DNA from: Litomosoides sigmodontis
Taxonomy: Eukaryota; Nematoda; Chromadorea; Rhabditida; Onchocercidae
Direction: 5' to 3'
DNA: 64,000 nucleotides
Assembly: GCA_963070105.1 (NCBI GenBank)
Contig: OY718808.1
Span: 993,238 to 1,057,237 of the forward strand
Below the pieces are notes generated by a model. The model did not search any database. It saw only the letters and a list, made by a program, of their open reading frames with translations, and was not told where the DNA came from. Positions 51,001 through 61,120 of this stretch are shown in pieces (the stretch's first letter is position 1; the number at the start of each line of letters is the position of its first letter). Position numbers and translations under genes: made by a program.

Positions 51001-52418
51001 TAAAAGGATTGCTTTATTTGGACCTTTTTAACTAAGGGAAAATAACATCCAGCAGTTAGCTTTCTAATCAACAAACCTGACTCATTACTTAATAAATTAA
51101 TTAGTGATAAGTATTAATTATCGTATATCAGCAGCAAAGGAATGTGAAATGCAGTAGCCGTGATGCATGCCACTTGACCTTTTCACCTCTACACCATATC
51201 TATCTCTTCAATTATTCAACTGTCAAGCAATTCATGTCAAATGAGAAAATTTGGAATGGAAAAACTTTTTCCTATCATTTCTTTTTTCCTCATAAACAAA
51301 ATAAAATATCTTTTACAATTCAGGAAATTCAAATTTTGCAATTAAAAAAAACTGAAATTTATTTATTTGTTACTAACAAAGTATGCGCAAAAAATACACT
51401 TCTACAATCACAAGAAGTTTCATTTTAGCACAGAGGAAAACTGCACGAATGCTTACATCCATCTTTTTACTTCACTGCTTTGATTGATTGTGAAATTCGA
51501 ATTAACCACAATTTAAGCGTTCACCTAAATGATGTTGCAGAAGCTCGTCAAGAAAAATTTCCCCTCTTCGCTACTCAAGAATTTTCTTTGTTGGTGGAAA
51601 AAAAAAACAAAGAGAACTTTCGTTGGCAAAGGCAAACAATTCAACTATGGCATACATCGGCTGCGAAAAAAAAAAGAAAGAAAATTCAATATTTCAAAAA
51701 AGCAAATAGAGTAATCACGTTAAACGTTTCAATTGGCAGTAAGCCAGTTCGCGTCTTGTCAGTTCAGTTTAACTCACAAATTTTAATGCTTGCACGCACT
51801 GTTGCATTGTCATAAGACATGATTGAGTGAATTTCACTTTCAATTTTTTGATAACTCATAAAAATATGGTAGAAAAAGTGAAACGCCTGAAATAGCAATG
51901 ATTTTTCCGGGAAAAAAACGTTGCTGTAGCGGAATTTTTTAAAAGTATAACATTAAAAAAAGTAGTAGTAATTTCCTTTCAGCTCCCCTAAAATGTTAAC
52001 AAATATCCTAAATGAATTAAAATTAGACAGCTGAATTCAATTAATAATTCAAGGAAACTCTTAACATTTTAGCTGTTTTTTCAATTTAAATTTTTAACAG
52101 TTTCAATTTAACGGTAAAACAGTGATGGTTAAATTCAAGGGTATTTTAGCAACTTTTTTCTCACTTCCATGATTGGTGTCATTTGTTCGCTTGCCTTCGA
52201 GCTCTGTGGCATTTTACTCCGTCGAGCAATGCTACTTCTTCCAGCTCAAATCAAACAAATAAAAAAAAAAATGAAAAATTGAAGTTTACAACAGCGCTCG
52301 TAAGTGATGTGATAAGTTAAATTTATACCAAACAGACATTTTTTTGTCACAGATTTCATGAGGAGGAAAATCACCGAAGCATTTAGTTTCAAATATTTTG
52401 CTTTTAAATATTAATACT

Positions 52419-52569
52419 GTAATACGTGTACACATCTTATTGCAAGCGCTGAAAGTTTATGTTGGCGGAAAATAAGTAAACGCGTCAATTGTTCTAACGT
52501 TATGAACTTTCATTGGTTTATACGTCTTAAAACGTGTCCACTTATGATGTACGTAATACGTGTACACAT
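52419..52569. promoter_or_regulatory. Repeated GTAATACGTGTACACAT motif upstream of atg-9
   Basis: The identical 17-mer occurs at 52419-52435 and 52553-52569, about 0.66-0.8 kb before the atg-9 ATG. It contains an ACGTGT core. About 100 bp further on, GCACGTTTACGTGC (52661-52674) is a 6-bp inverted repeat of the same ACGT type. These are candidate factor-binding sites in the atg-9 upstream region. The binding factor is unknown. Confidence 0.35.
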
Positions 52570-53214
52570 ACACATCTTTCATCCTACATATTTATGCATA
52601 TATTTTTATATTCGTTAGGAACAGATAATCGACATAATACAAGCGCACAAATGCACACATGCACGTTTACGTGCGTATGAGCACGGACACATAAATTTCT
52701 CTATGGGATGACTGAAATTGCATAATGTTCTCGTCGGAAGCAAAAGGGATTATTGGGTTTGGGGGGAAGAGGGTGCATTTGGTGGCGTCTTCGATTGAGG
52801 GCGGATGATGTGGTGGTGAGTTTGACAGGGCGAGGTGTTATTGATTTCTCTTCACGTCATATTTTCATCTTCACGTTTTGGAAATTCTTATTCGGAAAAT
52901 TAGTTTTTGAATTAATCAACGTTTTATAATACCAGTTCTGATTAAACAACACAAAGCGCTTTGCTCATTTGAAGCTTACCATGTTTATTACAGGATAAAT
53001 GAATTCATTCATCCTATAATTTTTTAATTGAAAAATTTTTTCCACTCATACAGTACGACAGATTTATTTACGTTTTGTATATGGTGTTTTTTATTTTCTA
53101 ATATTTTGTTCAGCTTATCGATTGACAATTGATTGCGTTCATAGCAAATTTATTGGAATTCGTTGAAAAGCTTCACTTATGATTACCACTTAATGATGCT
53201 GCTCATCTAGGCCA

Positions 53215-53226
53215 ATGTCATCGTAA
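53215..53226 (+). promoter_or_regulatory. Three-codon uORF abutting the atg-9 start
   Basis: ATG TCA TCG TAA occupies 53215-53226 and its stop codon touches the atg-9 initiation codon (TAA|ATG). It is in the same frame as atg-9. A tcatctag trans-splice-like acceptor ends at 53210, which would leave this uORF inside the mRNA leader. Whether it is transcribed is not known. Confidence 0.45.
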
Positions 53227-56200
53227 ATGTTTGGATTCCGCTCTAGGATAGGTTATCAAAATATTGAAGATGAAAACACTCCATCGCAAGTATGCCTTAT
53301 CAATAACGAGCAAACTCATCTAATTCCGGAAAGAACAGTACCGTAAGTTTTTTTATGTTACTACTTTAAAGATAATGATCAGCTTTCGACATCGATTTTT
53401 TTGATTCAAAGAAGATTTTTAACACATCAAAATAACGAAACTGCAAAGTGATTATAAAATTCATAGTCAAACATTGATCTGAAACGATATCGCTTTTGCT
53501 CTTTATAATTTAAATTCGATAAATTATGGTTTAAGTTTAATTGCCTTGAAGTTTTGTTTGTGCAGGGAAGACGATGGACCTTCAGATGTGTTTGGTGGTC
53601 CACCGTTGGAACATGATATTGCAGCGAATGAAGCAGATGGAACCTCCTCATGTTATGCTGCTACGAATTCTGGTGTTTTGTGGGATGGAGTGGAAAATTT
53701 AGACCAGGTGCATCATATGAATTATCTAACAAATACTGAAGTAATACTGAAACGAAAGTCGCTTCGTTGAAGCAAACCGTCTACATTATTTTCACCAATT
53801 TTACATATTTCAAGTCTTAAGCTTGGAATTCCCGTGGAAAATATTACTTTGTGACTTAAGATATGTGGTCCATCATTTTAACCGCCCTAATATTAACATG
53901 GCTGATTCAAATGGAACTCGGGAAGCATTGCGTACGTGCCATATGCGACGTTTATCTTACCGTTGTTATACTTTGTGCTGTATCCCATGGGTAGTTCAGT
54001 GATAGCAAAACAGGAATCTTAACTCTTCGAGTTAATTTATTGTCCCAAGAATCCTTATTTAGTCTCTCATGGCATCATTAGATCTGACTGTACGAAAATA
54101 AAGGAAAATTCTACTTGCAATTGTCAGCATATATTTTTCTAATGTAATTAATTGGTATTGATCTGTCTCTCTTTCTTTAAAATATACGCACTTTTTATAC
54201 AGTAATTGGAGAATGGTACAGCAGAACAAAAATAAAATAAAATTGGCCATATGTTTGCGAATGAGATGAATAAAATACAAGGAGCCAATGAATTTTAAGA
54301 CGATTTTTTTTAGTTTTTTACTCGAGTTTATGAATATCATCAAAATGGTGGATATCTCTGCATAGTCATTAAGCACATCCTCACCTTACTTCAATTCATA
54401 TTTGTCGTTTGGTTTGTTACATTCTTACAAGCACGCGTGGATTACGACGTTTTGTTCAAGAATAAAAATATTTCAGTGGAAGGAAAATCAATTGGCGGAA
54501 AAATTCGACTTACCGTAAGTCTTTCTCTCCTTTTGGGGAAAAACAAGTTGGCATGGCATATCCTGTTTTCTTTCCAGCTCTTTATTCTCTGCAGATTTCT
54601 TTTATACCTATCGTGCATGCCTTTTTTAGTCAAATTTCTTGATAGATTCAGGACATAGCACGAAACTGTAGGAAGCTTAATGTTTTTCAACTTCACGCGT
54701 TATATGCTTTTCTAACTGCTTTTGAACATCGCATACTTTTAAGAATATTGGATAAATGGATTTTAGAAAAGAATTTAATGAACTTCCTTGGGTTGAACTT
54801 TTTCATTGGAATTTGCTTGTTTGCGCTTGTCAGAATTCAAACAGCTCGGAGAAAGATTAGCTTTCTATTTTTTAACACTGATGGCTTACTGATATTTACG
54901 GCGAAATTGTAAGAAGACGTGGAGAATCTAAGAGATTGCGGAATGTTTTGCTTGCAATTGTTGAAATGAATTCCAAACTCTTTTTGTAACCAGGATGTCA
55001 TATATCCGGACTGGAGTCATATAGATGGTTTCACATCATGTTTGCTGGTTTTTGCCGTTTTCTTTTGGATTTTTCGAGCTGCACGGGTTGTTTATCAAAT
55101 ATATCAGTTTGGTGAAATACGTACTTTCTATCATTCAGCACTGGGTAAGATTTATAGATTTCCTCGGAGCTTGTCTATCTTTCCGACTACAGGCAAATAA
55201 AACGGTTCACCATTTGATTCTCAGTTTTGCAGCAATTTCATTTAGATTAATGATTGGCAGATTACTCATAAGTATGCTAATCTTTTTGAACCTTCATATA
55301 TTAAAAAGTAACATTCTTAAATACTTCACTAACCAGTTTTTATTTTTTCTTTTCTATTGGATAAAAAATTAATGATTTTGAAGGAATTGAAGATGCATTA
55401 CTGAGCGACCTTAAATGGCAGGAAGTTGTACAGCTTATATGCGAAAAACAGCCTTCTATACATTTAATTTTAAATAAGGATGGAATTACCGCTTTGGATC
55501 TTTATCAACGTATTTTGAGACATAAGGTCCTTTTACTGCTTTTTTTGTTGATGTATGCATCTATAAATGCACCGGTTTCGTGATTTTTCAATTTTTAAAT
55601 TTCAGAATTATTTTGTTGCTCTTGTGAACAAAGAAATACTACCACCAATAATCACTGTGCCTTTAATTGGATCAATGCCGTATTTACCGAATGGTTTGAA
55701 AATGAATTTGGAATGGCTGCTGTTTTATGGAGTGTGGTCGCCATGGAAGGGGCCGTATGAACTTAAAGAAGAGTATAAACATCCGCAAAATATTTTTAGG
55801 CTTGGTAAGCAGACACAGTAATAAATGCTATTGTCCAATTTAAATTTAGAATGTCAAAAAGGTTGCCTTCTCCATCGTAAATTCTATTTATAAATTCATT
55901 ATTACGAAGTTTTCTTTTAGGTTTGAATTCAGCTCCCATTGAAGTCTCTTTCCTGTTATTTTAAAATTGGTTGAAGATCATCGACAAGAATAAAATTCGA
56001 ATTTTTTTTGTCAAAAAATCGGAAACGCTGAATGTAGACGAAGAATTTCTCGCTATTTAACGTCATTGATAATGCAACTGTGACTTTGCAGCGGATGAAT
56101 TAGATTCGGCAATATTGAAAATGGCTATTGGCAACTTCATTTTTTTCCCACTCGTATTCGTTTATCAAGTACTATATTTCTTCTTTACTTATGGTGAGCT

Positions 56201-59200
56201 GCTGAAACGAGACCCGGGTTCCTTTGCTATGCGTAGATATTCAAACTTTGGAAGGTAATTTTTTTTGCTGCTCATTTCAATTTAATTAACGGGAAATGTT
56301 TCATACGTGCATATTTTAATCATTATGGCTGAAGGTTTGTGGCTTCTAATTATATCATTACATGATAACAAAAGCCATTATAGAAATAAGCTGCGACATT
56401 TCAACGAGTTAGACCACGAGTTGCGAATGCGTCTTTCAAAAAGTCATCGAGCGGCAATGCAGTATATGGAGCAGTTTCTTTCACCGCTTGGACAGGTTAT
56501 CGCTAGAAAAGTGCAGTTTGTTGCAGGTGCAATCTGCATAGTGTTGCTCTTGCTGGGTCTATGGGATGAAGACGTATTATCGGTTCGTTTGTTCTAACAT
56601 TTATCTCTTTAAAAAAGGATTATTGATTAAATAAAAAGATTAAATAAGTTTTAAGATTGAAAATGGAATGAAAAAGTCATATTGGTAGGGGAGTTCAGCA
56701 TTAACGAATTATTTTGCTTTGTTGAGGATAGTATGTTATAAGGACATGATGAGTTAAAAACTATAAGACTTTCTGATCAAGGTTACTGTGCGTAATTTCA
56801 AGTATGTAAGAAAAAAAACTTAGCAGTTTAAAAAAATGGAATCTTCGGTATACTTTTATAGATCGAACACGTTCTCACAATTATATCTGTATGCGGTTTG
56901 GTTGTTGTCGCATGCCAGTCATTCATTGGGGATGAAAATATGATTTATTGGCCAGAAACATTGTTGGACATGGTGATCGCACATATACATTATGCACCGG
57001 ACTCATGGAAGGGGAAAGCCCATACAGGTAGTCTAATTCAGTTAAAAGCTTTCGCTATCGTAAAAACGCTGAAAAAGCGATTTTTGCATATAATTTACAC
57101 GCTTTAGATATTTCTACTGGTGAGTATAAAGGTAGTCATTGGTGGTAGTTAAGGAAGAATTCATAGTTCATCTGTTTTATAAGCCGTTGAATGATTTTGC
57201 CCGTCAAATTCAAGATATTCCACAATAATTTCGGTTTTAGAAAAGACGGTTTGTAAAGATAGGCTTAACAGCTAGTTATAGTTTGTTCAAACCAGTTTAT
57301 TTAAGAAATAGGCTTGTAAAACCTATTTCTTAAATAAAAATTTATTCAAAAAAATTTGTTTATTTAAGTAAAAATTTATTTAGATAAAATTAAATTAAAT
57401 TTAGTTTAAATTTAATGAAATTTAATTTAATTAATTGGTTTTTATTTAAATAAAAATTTATTTAATTAATTTATAAAAAATTTATTTATTTAATATTGTT
57501 TATTAAAAAGATTTATTTATTTATAATTTATTAAAATTTATTTATTTATTTAATAAAAACTTTCGGAGTTATTACCTTCTCATTTTTTGAAGACTTTGTG
57601 TTACTTAATAGTAATCATCAGCGTGATAACGATATCTCCTTTACTTTAGAAAATGAAATTTGGAGAAGTAAAATTTAGAAAATTTCAGATACGGTTCGGA
57701 AAGAATTTGGACATTTATTCGAGCTGAAAGCGAGATTTTTAATTGAGGAGCTTCTGAGCCCAATTTTAACTCCATTTATTTTACTCTTTTGGTAGGCGTT
57801 TGGTGAAAATTATTGTGGTAAGAGAGCAAACTGTAGGAAAAATCGTTTTTGGCAGATTTCAAGATGAAAAGAATTAAGTGTTTTTTTTTAACATATATTT
57901 TCACTGGTGTATTTCATATTTAAATTCAGTCTGTTTCTTTTATCGTCGTGATAAGAGTACATCACATTTTATTGTTTCTTTCCAGGATTCGTCCCAAAGC
58001 AAAGGAGCTTGTGGACTTCTTTCACAATTTTACGGTTTCTGTAGATGGTCTCGGTGATGTTTGCTCTTTCGCGCAAATGGATATAAAACAACATGGAGAC
58101 CCAAATTGGAGCTTCGATAAGCTTACTAAGGAAGGTGAAATTCATATTTTAAACATCCGAATTTGCTAATTTTTGGCAGTTATTGTTCTTAATTTGTAGT
58201 TTCATGACTTTTTAATTTGCTAGGTGATTTTCAAACGTGTAGATTGTCGAACAGTTGGCTTTGATCATTTATATACTTAACTGTCGATAACACTTTTTCC
58301 CTGCAGAAGTTGTAAATATACATGGAAGAGTTAGTGCTAATGACGGAAAAACGGAGTTATCGCTGGTGCATTTTGCCAGCCATCATCCAGAATGGAAGCC
58401 ACCACCGCGTTCTGCTCGTTTCCTTGATTGTATACGAGACCGTGTATGTGTTTTTGTTTTCAGTTTTTTATGTCACGAAGTAAACTTTTGTAATAAAGAA
58501 TCGGAATAAATTTTGCAAAATTTCAGATGGTGCAAGACATGAATACATTGAAGGAAGGTGTCGTGGATGATAACATGTTGCTGAACAGTTTACATTCTTT
58601 CCATCCTATTGCTGAGCAGCAGCTTAGAAAATTTGTAGGTCGACAGCCCTTTGCTGCATCCTCGTATGACCCTGATTTATTTGGTGCAACAGCGAATATA
58701 TCTCTACATGGTGAAAGTAAGTATAAAAGTGGTTCTCGTTTTTAATCGTTGATTAGAAAGTTTAACTGCGGTAGCAGTAAGGCAGTGATGGTTGCATGTG
58801 CTTGTACAATAATTAGAGGCTGATGTTATGTTCATTTTTAAGGTGTCTGACAGCAACATGCGGCATCATTGAAAGATGAGGTGATAAGATACTAGCAATA
58901 TAATTGTCAATTAGTGTCTTATTCAAGTATCAAAATGAGTTAAACGTCAGGAAATACAACAAATACATGTTTCTTTACGATAAATATGTTTTCCAGGAAA
59001 AAGCCATATGGCCGATGGAGTTCTTACATCACAAACGGCCGCTTTAAGTATTACATATCTGCGTAATTTACATGCTCACGGCGATGCTCGTCGCTCTGAA
59101 ATATTATCTTCCCCGATGACCACAACATGCCAGAATGTGGCGCAGGTTGCTCGTACTTCTACAAGCGTAGCACCGACAATGGATGGAACTGCAGTACAGC

Positions 59201-59373
59201 GTTTGCAAGGCGCAACGGCGGAAGCAGCGGGAAATGTTTGGGGAGTACCAGCGCAAAGTGTGATTTCGCCTCTTCAAAGTTCGCTTTTACCCCGAAGTGA
59301 AGATGAACAACGACAGCAGGAACCGACTGGAAATGAACCACCAGAATTGTCATATCATCTTCTGGATGTCTAA
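53227..59373 (+). CDS. atg-9: ATG9 autophagy transmembrane protein
   Basis: Fourteen exons: 53227-53342, 53566-53707, 54314-54514, 54994-55144, 55384-55526, 55606-55804, 56092-56254, 56384-56582, 56862-57027, 57689-57791, 57986-58134, 58307-58443, 58527-58716, 58997-59373. They total 2436 nt, exactly 811 codons plus TAA, close to human ATG9A (839). Diagnostic blocks are LDQFFTRVYEYHQNGGYLC, VDYDVLF, DLKWQEVVQLI, NYFVALVNKEILPPI, LRHFNELDHEL, DEDVLS, MVIAHIHYAPDSW, LLSPILTPFILLFW and GDVCSFAQMDIKQHGDPNW. Hydrophobic segments occur near residues 107-126, 166-185, 333-355 and 420-440, and later helices are re-entrant or membrane-spanning as in the family. ATG9 is a trimeric lipid scramblase on Golgi/endosome-derived vesicles that supplies lipid with ATG2 to growing phagophores. 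The C-terminal ~125 residues are Gln/Thr-rich and poorly conserved, ending LLDV. Confidence 0.96.
53751..54002 (+). other. Unexplained 83-codon open frame in atg-9 intron 2
   Basis: Between two stop codons, 83 codons stay open in a GC-richer part of the intron. An internal ATG at 53898 starts a 34-codon frame (MADSNGTREALRTCHMRRLS.. ending WVVQ). A gtagtt donor at 53991 would join in phase 0 to the next atg-9 exon, but no acceptor in the matching phase was seen. No family is recognised. Confidence 0.25.
57296..57338. repeat. Perfect 17-bp inverted repeat in an atg-9 intron
   Basis: TTTATTTAAGAAATAGG (57296-57312) and its exact complement (57322-57338) flank a 9-base loop. It lies at the left edge of an AT-only low-complexity block. 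Confidence 0.85.
57339..57558. repeat. TTTATT/TTTAAATAAA low-complexity AT block
   Basis: About 220 bases are made almost entirely of TTTATT, TTAATT and AAATAAA units, inside the atg-9 intron 57028-57688. It is almost devoid of G and C and looks like slippage-amplified simple sequence grown from the adjacent inverted repeat. Confidence 0.8.
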
Positions 59374-59551
59374 AACGATAGCGTGAACCCTTTTCTATTT
59401 CTCTGTATTTCTCCTTGTCACATTTTTTTTTGCGTGCGACCCAATTTCTAAAGCGATATTCATATTACTCCTGTAGAGAAATTTCTTTTAGTTAATTGAT
59501 GTTCCCGGGATTTCGTAGCTCTTACTTTAGTGGTGGTTTTCTTGAATTTAA

Positions 59552-59601
59552 AATAAAATTTTTAAGATAACGCTTTTTCGAAAGCGTTATCTTAAAAATT
59601 T
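59552..59601 (+). terminator. AATAAA signal overlapping a perfect 21-bp hairpin after atg-9
   Basis: AATAAA (59552-59557) runs into a perfect inverted repeat: arms 59556-59576 and 59581-59601 with a four-base TTCG loop. The arms read AAATTTTTAAGATAACGCTTT-type and its complement. The position is 180 bp after the atg-9 stop and about 1.5 kb before rrp36. It could mark the atg-9 3' end, an RNA hairpin in the 3' UTR, or a small foldback element. The terminator label is a guess from position. The hairpin itself is certain. Confidence 0.5.
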
Positions 59602-61097
59602 AGTTATTTCAAAAGCGCTATGAATACTTATTTGGACACATGGAAATCACTTGAAACTAGAATTGGTGACATTTTCTGACGTATTCGACGAACGGCCTTT
59701 TATTTTTGTAATAAATTTTAAATAGAAGGTCCGAAATTTCTGCAACGGGTTATATGTTTGTTTTAATCGCCACTTGCTCACTATATGAGAAAGCTACTGT
59801 ATTTCGCATGCTGGTGTCTTTTGTCCATATGTTTAGTTTTTTTTGCATCCAAAGTTTTATTGTGCTCGCTTTCTTTTAAATTTGCCTTTTCCTGTTTTAC
59901 TTGAGCAAAAGCACTTATCGCCGTGGTATAGCAACAATGTCCAATTAGAAAACCTCTTGCATGAAATTGCATACATTTTGTAAAGTTTGCTTTTTTCTTC
60001 TATTCTTGAGTTTTCATTCGTTTAAAAAGAAAGAAAGTGTCATCTCGGTGGATTTATTCATTTTAAAGAGAAGGGACGATATAATACAAGAACGTTGTTC
60101 TTGTTTTATTACCACTTTAATTTTGATTTAACATAAGGTGCACACTTATGGCACATCGATGCTGTAATTTTCAACTTTCGTTACTGGTAATGTCATTTTG
60201 AAGAAGTAGCAGTAATCAAGAAATGTTAGCTGCATGTAAATAAGACAAGATCATTATTGATTTTGTAGGTGTGTAATTAGTATTCTTTCTTTCAAAGGCT
60301 TAACTTTACGTTATTCATTAAAGTTTTAATCGTATTTTGTGTAAGATTTTCATAACAGTTGTACAGTTATAAATTTGTGTATGATCCTTTTTTTCGTCTT
60401 TTTGCTTCAAGCTGTGCTAATGATTCAGACTTTTCATCAGAAAATCTGATATAATCATGGAACTACCAATGTAAATAAAGCGTATAATTTAATGCAATGT
60501 TTGGTGCTATTTTCATTCTGATAGTTCACTTCTAAACTTTCTTTTCTTTCGCTGGAAATTTTTTTTTTCAATGATCGCAACAGTGAGAAATTCTGCAAGA
60601 GAGGATCGTTTCAAATGTCTAAGATTTTAAGTGGCAGCTGAATAATTTAATTTTTTTTATATTACAAATCTACTACTATGATTAATCGCTGGCAAATTGT
60701 ATTTGCAGGATATAAGTTCCATATTTAAATGATTTCTTGGACGTGACCGTCTTGATTTCCATTCGTGATTTCTTTTTACTTTCATGTGATCACTGATTAA
60801 TTTGAGTTTAAAATTAGTGTGACGCATGTTAATCCATAAGAATATGAGGACTATCTCTTACCAATTCTCATTTAAGGGAAAAGTTTTTTGGTAGATTTTG
60901 TGAGCAGTTTTGAAATGTTTTCCGTGACATATAGCTCCAAAAATTCGTACAAGATTGATTCCTTTCAGTAAGTGTAACCTATTGCCTTTTAATACTTATG
61001 TACCGACAATATGATTTTTTTTTGCTGTTTAAATGTGCATATGTGACATTCTGGTTATCAGTTACAAACGCTTTCTTTTTCTTTTGTTTTCCTTTAG
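59602..61097. other. Intergenic spacer between atg-9 and rrp36
   Basis: AT-rich sequence with no supported gene. Open frames here are short and low-complexity. Two AATAAA-like sites occur (for example about 60474-60479). The two genes share a strand, but the 1.7-kb gap is wide for a classical nematode operon. Confidence 0.7.
61088..61097 (+). promoter_or_regulatory. Putative spliced-leader acceptor before rrp36
   Basis: A pyrimidine-rich tttcctttag lies 23 bases before the first in-frame ATG (61121). There is no obvious upstream coding exon. In nematodes this arrangement is typical of an SL trans-splice site. It could equally be an ordinary cis acceptor if an upstream exon exists. Confidence 0.4.
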
Positions 61098-61120
61098 AAG
61101 GAGAAGGAAAGTTACAGCAA

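Larger units (their letters stand above)
47444..53226. other. Divergent intergenic region between PACS and atg-9
   Basis: Both genes start at the edges of this 5.8-kb interval, so it should contain both promoters. It has GA/CT microsatellites (47989-48052 and about 48147-48275), long A/T runs, and a GC-richer segment at about 52640-52850 before atg-9. No credible ORF was found. The 150-codon minus-strand frame at 49796-50248 is Lys/Phe/Ser-rich with no domain look. Confidence 0.7.
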
